In this document: positions 37,401-41,974 of the stretch, one piece after another
How positions within the stretch are numbered: position 1 is the first letter of the stretch
Layout of the letters: every line of letters starts with the position of its first letter
Assembly: GCF_000213975.1 (NCBI RefSeq)
Contig: NZ_GL892076.1
Location: forward strand, 2,490,724 to 2,532,697
Length of the DNA stretch: 41,974 bases
Direction of reading: 5' to 3'
DNA from: Centipeda periodontii DSM 2778
Lineage (GTDB): Bacteria > Bacillota > Negativicutes > Selenomonadales > Selenomonadaceae
Position numbers and translations under genes: made by a program
The notes under the pieces: model-generated
The model's database searches: none
Told to the model about the DNA's origin: nothing
The model's input: only the letters and a program-made list of their open reading frames with translations

Positions 37401-40400
37401 ATGACATTGTCGAGCGCATCGCGCGCGACATTCTTATCTGCATAGACGGCTGTCGAGGTATTCGTCGGCTGTCCCGTCGCGTCGGTAAACAGATTGAGTC
37501 CGACAATCGTATCTCCTCTGAGGACGTTCCGGTTGCCGTCCGTATGCTCCGCCACCCCATCATAGAGCTTTGAGATCTCACGCGTTGTCGCCTGAATTTT
37601 GGCAGGGGTAATACGCCCCGCTGCCGTCACGGCGTCGGGATTTGCCGTCGTCACCGCTTCGAGGTTGCGCTTGGATATCGTTGTGCCGAACTCATAGTTC
37701 GAGAGCGGGCTCGTCGTCCCGTCGAGCGTCTCCGCATAGACACCATAGGCAACGCGCGCCGCCTCCGAAACGTGGGAGGTGCGATCCGATACCGCCGTGC
37801 CCGAGCCGGACTTCAGAAAGTGTCCCTGATTGCCCGTCATCTTGAACACGATGTTCGGAACGTCCTTTGCAACAATGCCCGTGCCCGGTGTCGCAGACGG
37901 ATCTGTCGATGGCTTTGCGACCAGATATTCGTCGCCCGCCAGCGTGAAGGTATTCGTGCCGTCATAGACCTTCGTCGCATTCGCCGGCGTGCCTCCGGTT
38001 TTGCGCACCTGAAAACCCGAGTTCTCGATCAGGCGTCGCGTGATCGTCCCCGTTCCGGTCTGCGAGTCCGCAATACTGTAGTTGTGATTGCTCAGGAGCC
38101 CCGAGAGATTTGTATAGGTGACGGTCTTGCCCGTACCCGCATTGGCATCGTTGTAGGTGCTCGTAACATTTGCCATAGCGGCGGCGGAGAGGCTGGTGGT
38201 CGTCGTGCCGTCCACGCTCGTAACCGCGCCCTTGGTCGCGCCCGCGACACCGACGCTGTCGTCAATATCCGTGATCGTCTTTGTCGGATTGTTCGTCGTG
38301 CCGTCATAGACCTTTGTCACGTCAGCAAACTTGATTCCCAAGGGACGCGGCGTAATCGTGCCCGTATAGCTGCCCGTGAGCGCCTTCGTTGTCGAGATCG
38401 GCGTTACACCCTCCGCACCGAGGGTATAGTTCTTCGACTCTACGCCCGTGCCGGGATCAAAGGACGCCGTATAGGTCACACCCTGCGTGGTTGCACGGTT
38501 GTTCACACCGTCCCATACAACATTCGGAGAGGCGTATTTCGCCGTCGACGTATTCGTGCGCGTCTCGTTGTTGACAAAGCCGGAGAGCGTGACGAGCGCA
38601 TCGCCGCGCGTGATATTGCGGTTGCCGTCGGTCTGGTCGTCCATCGCGTCGTAGACCTTCGTGATGTGGTTGTTTTTGACCGTCGCCGTCAGCGCCTTCG
38701 GTGTGATCTTGCCCGCACCCGTCGCATGGAACGTGCTGCCCAGACTCTTCTGGACACCACCGTCCATGATGTAGTAGTCGGAGAGTTTGTAGTTGGTATC
38801 GTCATCCGTATGCCCCGTCACCTCATAGGCGAGCTTTTCGACATCCTGCACATTCTTGCTGTAGGTGGTACCGTCATTCTGTGCGAAATGCCCCTTGCCG
38901 CCCGTGAGTGCAAACGTGATATGATCCCGGTCGCGTTCGACCAGCCCCGTCGTACCGCCGGTCACGGCATTCGAGGAGATATAGACATTCGAGCTCGGCG
39001 TGTACTCGTCGTTGCCGTCGTAGACCTTTTTTGCATCGAGCTTCGCATGGGTCGTCTTGTCATAGACATTGAAGTTGTCCCTGAGGATCTCGCGCGGGAC
39101 GATCTTGCCGTCGAGGTAGACGGTCTTATCCGTCGTCGAAACGAGTGTCTTTGTGTTGTTTGCGGGCGTATAGTAGAGCTCATAGTTGCCCGCGTCGTTG
39201 CCCTGTAGCCCGACGTTCGTATACTGGAGCTTGTGCGTGCCCGCATGAAGCTGCTCCACGCCCGTCGCATTCGTATACTTCGGACCGCCCACGGTCGTGA
39301 GGCTGACATTGTCCCTTGTCGCATCGTCATCGCCCGTCATAATCGCGCCGTCGGGCATCGCGGGCGTACCGGCATCGATCTGCGCCAGAGTCAGACCCGT
39401 CTTGGTATCGTCCAGCTTGATGTTCGGGGGCGTATTGGTCTGCAGCATCGCACTGTCGACCACCCTGGATGTGCCGTCGTATGTCTTATCGTCCGCCGTC
39501 TTCTTCTGGATCGAGAGGTAGAGCGGTGCCTTGGTAATGGTCACGCTGCCCGTCAGACCGCTGAGAGAGCTGGTGTCAAACTTATAGTTCCCTGCATCCG
39601 GACCGCTGAAGCCGATGCTTCCGCTGAACTTGACGGGCTTGTTTGTGCCGACATTCCTATCGGGGTTGTTGCTGCCATCGACCGCCCACGCCTTGAAACT
39701 GCCCGTGGTAAAGTCAAGGGCGACCGAACTATTAGCAATATCCTCCGCTGTAAACCCCGTGGAGCCGATGCCGCCGCTTGTGAGTGCCTCACGGAACGCC
39801 TTTGTCACATCGCTCTTGCCGTTATACATGCGCGAAGGACTGAGCGAACCGTTGTTAAGGCTTACGACACGCGGCTTGATCGTGACGTTGACACCGCGCA
39901 GATTCGGACCGTCCTGATCCGTCCAGAGCATCGCCTTCGTGCCCACATTGCGGATGCCGTTCGTCCTGTTGAGGTCATTCCCGCTCACGTAGTCTTTGAC
40001 GCCGCTCGTATCCGCGCCCGCGCCGAATGTGACATTCGACTTGCCGCCGATGGCATTGGGGGAGTTCTTGTCTACGATCTTCAGATAGTAGCTGTTGTAC
40101 TCCACGTCCTTCATGTCTGCGCCATTGTTGGTCTTGGGCGTATTGGCCGCAGCCGTCGACGCCGTACCGACTCCATTGAAATAGCGATAGTTGTACGTCG
40201 CCTCAGACGAAACACCCATAAATGCGGTCAACAAAGGAAGCGACCGCCCCTCGTAGATGCGCCACTTCGCGCCGGGCTCGCCCGTGTTGTTGATCGACCA
40301 GCCGCTGTAGGAGGCGGCTGCCGTGGAGGCAAATCGCGTGGGGGTGGTCGGCGTCGTCACCGGCTCGACGACCCTCATCTGGTTGGTTGCGGTATCGAGC

Positions 40401-41806
40401 TCGTAGACGTTGGTCAATCCACCCGCCAAACGAGGCTTATTCGAGGAAAAATTGAGTCCGACATTATAGGAATTCGTGATCGTTGTTGTGTTTAATCCCC
40501 CCGGGATATAGACGAAATAAATTTTCGTCCCGGGTGCGCTGATCGCCTCCGAATCGTTGTAGCTGTTGGAAATCTGCGAGCCCGCGTTGGTACGTCCCGC
40601 AATGCCGCCCGCATTTCCGCCAATGCGGTTCTTCGTGTAGGCGGAGTCAATCGTCGAGTTCGCCATCACTCCGACAATTCCGCCAACATAGGCAGCACCT
40701 TCCGTAACGCCATCCGACATTACGCTGGTGATCACACTGTCCTTGACGTAGACATTCTTGATAAGGCTGCCTGTTGCAGATCCGGCAATACCACCCGCAG
40801 TCTCACTGTCGGGATCGCCGCCTATAATCGTCGCACCTGTCACGCCGAGATTCTCGATGCGCGCATTTGAGAGTTCTCCAAAGAGACCCGCACGATTTGG
40901 ATGGGTTGTCTTAAAGTTCTTGATCCGGAAGAGATTGCCGTCGAACTTGCCCGTGAACGGCGTCCCCGTCGTTCCGATCGGAGTATGCGTCCCAGTTGCG
41001 TAGTCAATATCCTGCTCAAGCATATAATTGCCCGCAAGATTCGACGTGATTCCGCTCAATTCAGTCGTATTCTTGACTAACTGGTAGTATTCCGGCGTCG
41101 CGCCTGCACCACTCGTATAGTTCGTCGGCGCCGTCCCGCGATAGCCGATATGGGCATAGCCGCCGTCGGCAGCCGTCGGACTCGCAGCGGGCGCATCCGT
41201 ATAGAGCACAACGGGATTCGTTGCCGTCACATCCGCCGCATTGAGGAAGCGGATGTGTGATCCGTGCACCTCGACAGTATCCGCCTTAATCTTACCCATG
41301 TTGACGACATCGGCTTTGAGCGCGGCAGTATTGACAAGCGGCGATGCACCCGATGATCCTGTGATCTCGAATGCCGCACGGTTCAGAGATCCCGTATCCT
41401 GCGTGGAGACATAGAGATTCCCGACGTCGACCTCGGCAGTTTTGCCGAAGATGACGCCGTTCGGATTGACAATGTAGACATCCTTGCCGCCTACGATCTT
41501 GCCGTTGATGTTCGAGGTGTTCGCGCCCGTGACGATGTTCAGATAGTTGTTCGTCTTGTTGCCGCCGTCATGCACGACACGTTCTCCGCTGGCGAGGGAA
41601 TAGTCCTTCCACTCGATCACGTTATTCAGGTTTGCGGAATTGATGTTCGTATCATTTCCCGCACGCCCAACAGTCGCTCCGCCATAGGTGACATGCTCTC
41701 CCGTCGGCGCGGCAAAGCCGACCTGCGGAATCAAAAAAGCACCCGCCATCCCCGCAAGCAGCGCATAACGCACGCGCCGCGATAGTTCCGTTCGATTGTT
41801 TTTCAT
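28430..41806 (-). CDS. Giant TpsA-family filamentous haemagglutinin-like exoprotein (4458 aa)
   Basis: This is the secreted partner of a two-partner secretion system, probably a surface adhesin. In order: a signal peptide (basic NNRTELSRRVR, hydrophobic core, cleavage after GFA at residue 32) and a TPS domain of about 33-200 with the hallmark NPNGVIFG at 114-121. GLUG-like repeats follow at about 265-450 (AGGIAGSATGSLIKNVY, YVGGIVG, AGGIAG). A degenerate module (RMYNG at 660) precedes 30 YDG modules from about 774 to 4267, then a unique 191-residue tail. I saw no cysteine and no LPxTG or autotransporter barrel. The ATG has GGGAG 7 nt upstream. The likely exporter is the TpsB at 23656-25335. 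Confidence 0.93.
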   Translation of the reverse strand: MKNNRTELSRRVRYALLAGMAGAFLIPQVGFAAPTGEHVTYGGATVGRAGNDTNINSANLNNVIEWKDYSLASGERVVHDGGNKTNNYLNIVTGANTSNINGKIVGGKDVYIVNPNGVIFGKTAEVDVGNLYVSTQDTGSLNRAAFEITGSSGASPLVNTAALKADVVNMGKIKADTVEVHGSHIRFLNAADVTATNPVVLYTDAPAASPTAADGGYAHIGYRGTAPTNYTSGAGATPEYYQLVKNTTELSGITSNLAGNYMLEQDIDYATGTHTPIGTTGTPFTGKFDGNLFRIKNFKTTHPNRAGLFGELSNARIENLGVTGATIIGGDPDSETAGGIAGSATGSLIKNVYVKDSVITSVMSDGVTEGAAYVGGIVGVMANSTIDSAYTKNRIGGNAGGIAGRTNAGSQISNSYNDSEAISAPGTKIYFVYIPGGLNTTTITNSYNVGLNFSSNKPRLAGGLTNVYELDTATNQMRVVEPVTTPTTPTRFASTAAASYSGWSINNTGEPGAKWRIYEGRSLPLLTAFMGVSSEATYNYRYFNGVGTASTAAANTPKTNNGADMKDVEYNSYYLKIVDKNSPNAIGGKSNVTFGAGADTSGVKDYVSGNDLNRTNGIRNVGTKAMLWTDQDGPNLRGVNVTIKPRVVSLNNGSLSPSRMYNGKSDVTKAFREALTSGGIGSTGFTAEDIANSSVALDFTTGSFKAWAVDGSNNPDRNVGTNKPVKFSGSIGFSGPDAGNYKFDTSSLSGLTGSVTITKAPLYLSIQKKTADDKTYDGTSRVVDSAMLQTNTPPNIKLDDTKTGLTLAQIDAGTPAMPDGAIMTGDDDATRDNVSLTTVGGPKYTNATGVEQLHAGTHKLQYTNVGLQGNDAGNYELYYTPANNTKTLVSTTDKTVYLDGKIVPREILRDNFNVYDKTTHAKLDAKKVYDGNDEYTPSSNVYISSNAVTGGTTGLVERDRDHITFALTGGKGHFAQNDGTTYSKNVQDVEKLAYEVTGHTDDDTNYKLSDYYIMDGGVQKSLGSTFHATGAGKITPKALTATVKNNHITKVYDAMDDQTDGNRNITRGDALVTLSGFVNNETRTNTSTAKYASPNVVWDGVNNRATTQGVTYTASFDPGTGVESKNYTLGAEGVTPISTTKALTGSYTGTITPRPLGIKFADVTKVYDGTTNNPTKTITDIDDSVGVAGATKGAVTSVDGTTTTSLSAAAMANVTSTYNDANAGTGKTVTYTNLSGLLSNHNYSIADSQTGTGTITRRLIENSGFQVRKTGGTPANATKVYDGTNTFTLAGDEYLVAKPSTDPSATPGTGIVAKDVPNIVFKMTGNQGHFLKSGSGTAVSDRTSHVSEAARVAYGVYAETLDGTTSPLSNYEFGTTISKRNLEAVTTANPDAVTAAGRITPAKIQATTREISKLYDGVAEHTDGNRNVLRGDTIVGLNLFTDATGQPTNTSTAVYADKNVARDALDNVIKKNVTYKAQLTGQYANDYEIVDAGNNVISTKTGAGAAQTVTATITPSAATGTINPRKLKITMNDVTKTYDGTAANTSATITGITDDPTSTVINTILSGDSITAGTLQTTYRGMLTANTASSNYGRLSGTNFTTNANASNGTPHDVQYANMDEAFRSAFSAVADNYDVAKNVYSKGTINRKAITPNTFKVSGGKATKVYDGTSAYTVPAGSTLTANTGELVGTDASKIQFAISGNGAKFTKTDGVTETANVADARKVAYNITVSGDSDTIRNYTLNGQNLESGNLTASGDGEITRRALNLNLVQSTGIDKEYDGQTTLKNTATKNWNALTDADPKGNVQYAAGSTAANKLVTTDGTSFNITSNYMNNAGTVADKNVRRDGSNNPIDKAIQYRVTINGDANNYSFDGGATSAASGLTLSATGTITPKDLSGAFKKVTKVYDRTTNVPPGLVGFTPGATIAGDVVNLATHTEAFHSANVNGDGTTWTPSGGTEQKNWVEYSGLTLGGTDAGNYNLSSTARGLGEITPLALNPSSINFNIGQATKEYDGTTTVKHNNSTAMTDVKNYIASATTTVNSTTVDVLPELSVDAATYDTKDVDGGRSANRVTYTLKYTGASGNFTIGSGTFTKQGNGVITKKDVTATVKSPVSKVYDATTTLTGVAKDSANAVVTNANDLIGMTGFTGNDGATYTTTAVYADKNVGTGKQVDYTLTLNGAAAGNYNLKYGGANSSGTFSTNDNTITKRKVDVTFADVTKTYDTTPTNTSITGTVSAADKAVLNTDSAGLVNGSNALTNLSTLNSQYGAGTGSSFTANPNAGTNKDVRYQGLSAQMGTTLGANASNYEFDADGYGKGTITRATINPSDVTFGTTNATKVYDGTRAVKHNGSAAMGDVKNYITNAMWNGHDILSEFAVSSAQYNTTANVNGGASQGVTYNMALTGTNNNIQLGSGNFTANGTGVITPKDVDVTVKSPLTKVYDATTAVKDAGGNPITGSALNNLLTLTGLTGNDGATYTTTAVYADKNAGTGKQVNYTLTMNGAAADNYNLKRNGANIVGNAFSTNDNTITKRTVDVAFADVSKTYDTTPTNNSITPRVSSTDAAVLALDSSGNVSGRTITGLTGVTSQYGTGTTDATFAANPNAGTNKSVQYAGIGAAMGTVFGTNNYEFAANGYGKGTINRATINPGDVNFTVDPATKVYDGTRTVKHNENAAPSAVKNYITRAMWNGHDILSEFAVSSAQYDTTANVNGGASQGVTYNMALTGTNNNIQLGSGSLTASGTGVITPKDVDVTVNGPLSKVYDATTAVKDAGGNPITGSALNNLLTLTGLTGNDGATYTTTAQYANKNAGTGKQVNYTLTMNGAAAGNYNLKYGGANSSGSFSTNDNTITKRTVDVAFNPVTKSYDGTPTNNSITPRVSSADAAVLALDSSGNVSGTTITGLTGVTSQYGTGTTDATFAANPNAGTNKSVQYAGIGTAMGTVFGANNYDFATNVYGTGTITKANINTSDITFTTTGAHKVYDGTRTVKYNGSGASDQVKNYITQATANLGGGHTADLRGDLEIDTAGTKYASSNAGTGIGVTYKFRLNNNNIEISGRNEFEMTDTGTIDRRVLNLDLTQKTGIDKIYDANAGVVDTAARKYKAFTDDDALGNVTYAAGTTDDNKLVRTSNGASVNDGATMTIRANYVNAGVADKNVARDGSGNVAAKDIAYRVSIDAANGGQNYKLSDGVTTVDAETGLNLSARGTITPRELTLGFADVSKPYDTTAVNNTKNINSIVAADSDGRGAATLTADNITNATFDMTNVGSLYGAGNTDATFQSNPNVVTDADGNVVPNGKDVQYTNIRSTLSGTNANNYTVANTAYGKGTIRKRVVSVNDFDFNISKATKMYDGTDTVYWHDNAGNSYSDLGHVKQYFRGSTLDLGGGNTVPINLDDIELNSAKYNDVNASPSTSIDYGVRINAKNFEFNGGHDRTIHHTGDEITKRNLATMLPKHLVKEYDGEDTFTETNTVFANAMANENLTPIVERDRGLVHLAVAGQYDDKHASAETRAEAEARTPATAGKNVAYTLTLSGDASRLTNYEIDGQPLTNTVNGKADIYKKTLTVGVDNIDKLYDGTRTVVRPNGTGTLPHPEAGKFRLSGFVGSESFGFDQTAADKIDGLYSDANVSRRNGAVVDKDIAYSGLQNAFADNATRDTTGYARNYRIDGDTLSGKGKINPRPITANEITNGLTFDEATKVYDGTRAVKYNGQNTPDALKNYLTSATVNVDGTPIDIRNDLTIRADEAYTHYDTQHVAGGAQPRVTYGLTYTGGNFDISGDLTKQADGVITKRKVMAYAPGQLTKIYDGTNKVYDPTDTSIKTYRRGTRVTDGDSIVRMSTEDGDTGLLANDGVRNISTATFDDKNVGKRKKVTYNVGVDAAHAGDYEIVDTLGNTISELTTRNNEITPRRLDLTFGDVSKSYDATSTNDDTPTTFVTDSDTRKTLQKDHARIFGNELILQDGAGNDLTLPSDYGYGRTDRTFAPDANADTDKSVQYRNMGDALRTILGDNAKNYEFDETGYGKGTINKANVRESDFDFRFNDAEKEYDGTSAVADAMSHLDKGTSRVRLPRSAGWKNYNLPDTDIAGVTGTYMSADGRTPDKNAADRKIVNYKVQLNDRNFAFEGGWNGVVEGEGRGKIERRAITAAQLPYLTKTYDGTNAVVNAARDAEGNLITGSGDALMQFRHVGDATQSALIAGDDVTNATTATYGDANVAWKDDAWKNGHGDVADKDVNYTLTLSGADAANYKIVDSNGNEVSSTVGKGRIDPKDIHLKSDPQTRWINEGLPDSYTGTPTGSNYETGVNGEALPGEIYYDTPNGKLRWGDYAINGYYRASDKARYQRPDGSRYQLADGTPDGDSVARNYRFVQDPANATALHIGPYVPDHEYYNALTQVSKMTPDEYAYENASLDRRNHFGRDLEAEVIHTPPSVNTVKDGVDITKTGIQVTDETVFKLMNEVFGA
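29006..39487 (-). repeat. Array of 30 YDG modules with three-module periodicity
   Basis: Each module is marked by K-x-YD[G/A/T] (for example TKVYDGTR, SKVYDATT, SKTYDTTP) and averages about 116 residues. From module 2 on they cycle as A (…YDGT..V.HN…, then a short 'NYI/NYL' segment), B (…YDATT…, then 'NDGATYTTTA'-like and 'KNV..' text) and C (FADV-K-YDTT…, then 'YxxL/M/I' and 'YGKGTI'). This gives nine full ABC sets plus a final A-B. Such immunoglobulin-like modules extend adhesins from the cell. Confidence 0.85.
32861..35768 (-). repeat. Near-identical tandem DNA units of 960, 963 and 984 bp in tpsA
   Basis: Measured at equivalent points of the A-module YD motif (32861, 33821, 34784, 35768), three consecutive ABC units are 960, 963 and 984 bp, all multiples of three. 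Stretches of 50-100 bp are identical or nearly so between the first two (for example 33021-33115 and 33981-34075). The third is more diverged. This indicates recent unequal duplication. Confidence 0.85.
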
Positions 41807-41853
41807 GTCTGTTCTCCCATAATAGACACATTCACACTTATATTGTATATCGG

Positions 41854-41882
41854 ATATAATAGCCCATTATATAATAGCCCAT
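41854..41882 (-). repeat. Tandem 14-bp repeat over the tpsA promoter
   Basis: ATGGGCTATTATAT occurs twice with a 15-bp period (41854-41867 and 41869-41882), and the -10 box falls where the two meet. Short tandem repeats over promoters can change copy number and switch expression. Confidence 0.7.
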
Positions 41883-41895
41883 AGAATAAAATCAA
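41866..41895 (-). promoter_or_regulatory. Candidate promoter of tpsA
   Basis: TATAAT (41866-41871, perfect) and TTGATT (41890-41895, 4 of 6) are separated by 18 nt. The leader is about 50 nt and ends with GGGAGAACAGAC before the ATG. The -10 is embedded in the tandem repeat. Confidence 0.65.
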
Positions 41896-41913
41896 AAGGG
41901 ACTGTTGCATAAA

Positions 41914-41974
41914 CGCCCCTATCGGCTCGCTACGCTCGCCACTTCCCCCGCTCTGGCGGGGGGAAGCTAAGATG
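41914..41974. repeat. Dispersed intergenic repeat, copy 2 (window edge)
   Basis: This copy matches 21631-21690 with few differences (TACGCTCGCC for TGCGCTCGCC, a TCTG loop for TTCG, one extra G in the stem). It starts just above the tpsA promoter and runs to the window end, so its full length is unknown. Confidence 0.7.

Noticed and set aside
29006-39487. Could the long repeat array be a CRISPR or satellite?
   Set aside because: Units are hundreds of bases, in frame and encode protein modules; there are no short identical repeats with unique spacers.
41896-41912. AAAAGGGACTGTTGCATAA resembles AAAAGGGGACTGTCACATAA near 19405-19420; considered as a transposon end or shared regulatory site.
   Set aside because: The second lies in the -10 region and leader of the str promoter, the match is short, and there is no transposase or target duplication.

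Overview
The window reads as a chromosome segment of a GC-rich diderm Firmicute, most likely a Negativicutes member of the Selenomonas group. Two kinds of evidence meet here. The translation cluster is of Firmicutes type: a zinc-binding short S14, an adenylate kinase with a four-cysteine lid, and an L7Ae-like gene ahead of rpsL. The other half carries an outer-membrane two-partner secretion pair (TpsB/TpsA), which only a bacterium with an outer membrane can use. The genus is inferred; no rRNA is present to settle it. I saw no tRNA, rRNA, CRISPR array or intact insertion sequence.

Region 1 (1-19446, all minus strand) is one long translation and RNA-polymerase supercluster. Read in transcription order it is: near-consensus promoter, L7Ae-like gene, attenuator-like hairpin, rpsL, rpsG, fusA, tuf, terminator, structured S10 leader, then rpsJ-rplC-rplD-rplW-rplB-rpsS-rplV-rpsC-rplP-rpmC-rpsQ-rplN-rplX-rplE-rpsN-rpsH-rplF-rplR-rpsE-rpmD-rplO-secY-adk-infA-rpmJ-rpsM-rpsK-rpsD-rpoA-rplQ, closed by a hairpin at the window edge. 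It builds both ribosomal subunits and supplies EF-G, EF-Tu, IF-1, the SecY channel, adenylate kinase and the RNA polymerase alpha subunit. Fourteen of its 35 genes appear to start with GTG or TTG. Two gaps carry copies of one roughly 120-nt structured repeat with a compensatory base change. The rplB-rpsS gap is unusually long and holds two hairpins.

Region 2 (19570-25335, minus strand) is an envelope block: an LTA-synthase-like sulfatase-fold membrane protein, an FtsW/RodA-type SEDS protein, TrmB (tRNA m7G46 methyltransferase) and the TpsB outer-membrane transporter. The TpsB gene is divergent from a small plus-strand operon (25487-26469) with a low-molecular-weight protein tyrosine phosphatase and a flavin split-barrel protein.

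Region 3 (26544-28313, minus strand) is a visibly AT-richer island holding an AbiE-type toxin-antitoxin operon. It is preceded by a previously uncalled 53-codon ORF that looks leaderless and is coupled to abiEi by an ATGA overlap. Two long, similar hairpins flank the island.

Region 4 (28430-41806, minus strand) is a single 4458-residue TpsA exoprotein. It has a signal peptide, a TPS domain with the NPNG motif, GLUG-like repeats, 30 YDG modules and a unique C-terminal tail. From module 2 onward the modules follow a strict A-B-C order, so the array is a higher-order repeat; its middle still shows near-identical DNA units 960-984 bp long. The promoter region carries a tandem 14-bp repeat over the -10 box. 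TpsA presumably leaves through the TpsB encoded 3 kb away, the two genes being separated by the phosphatase operon and the AbiE island.
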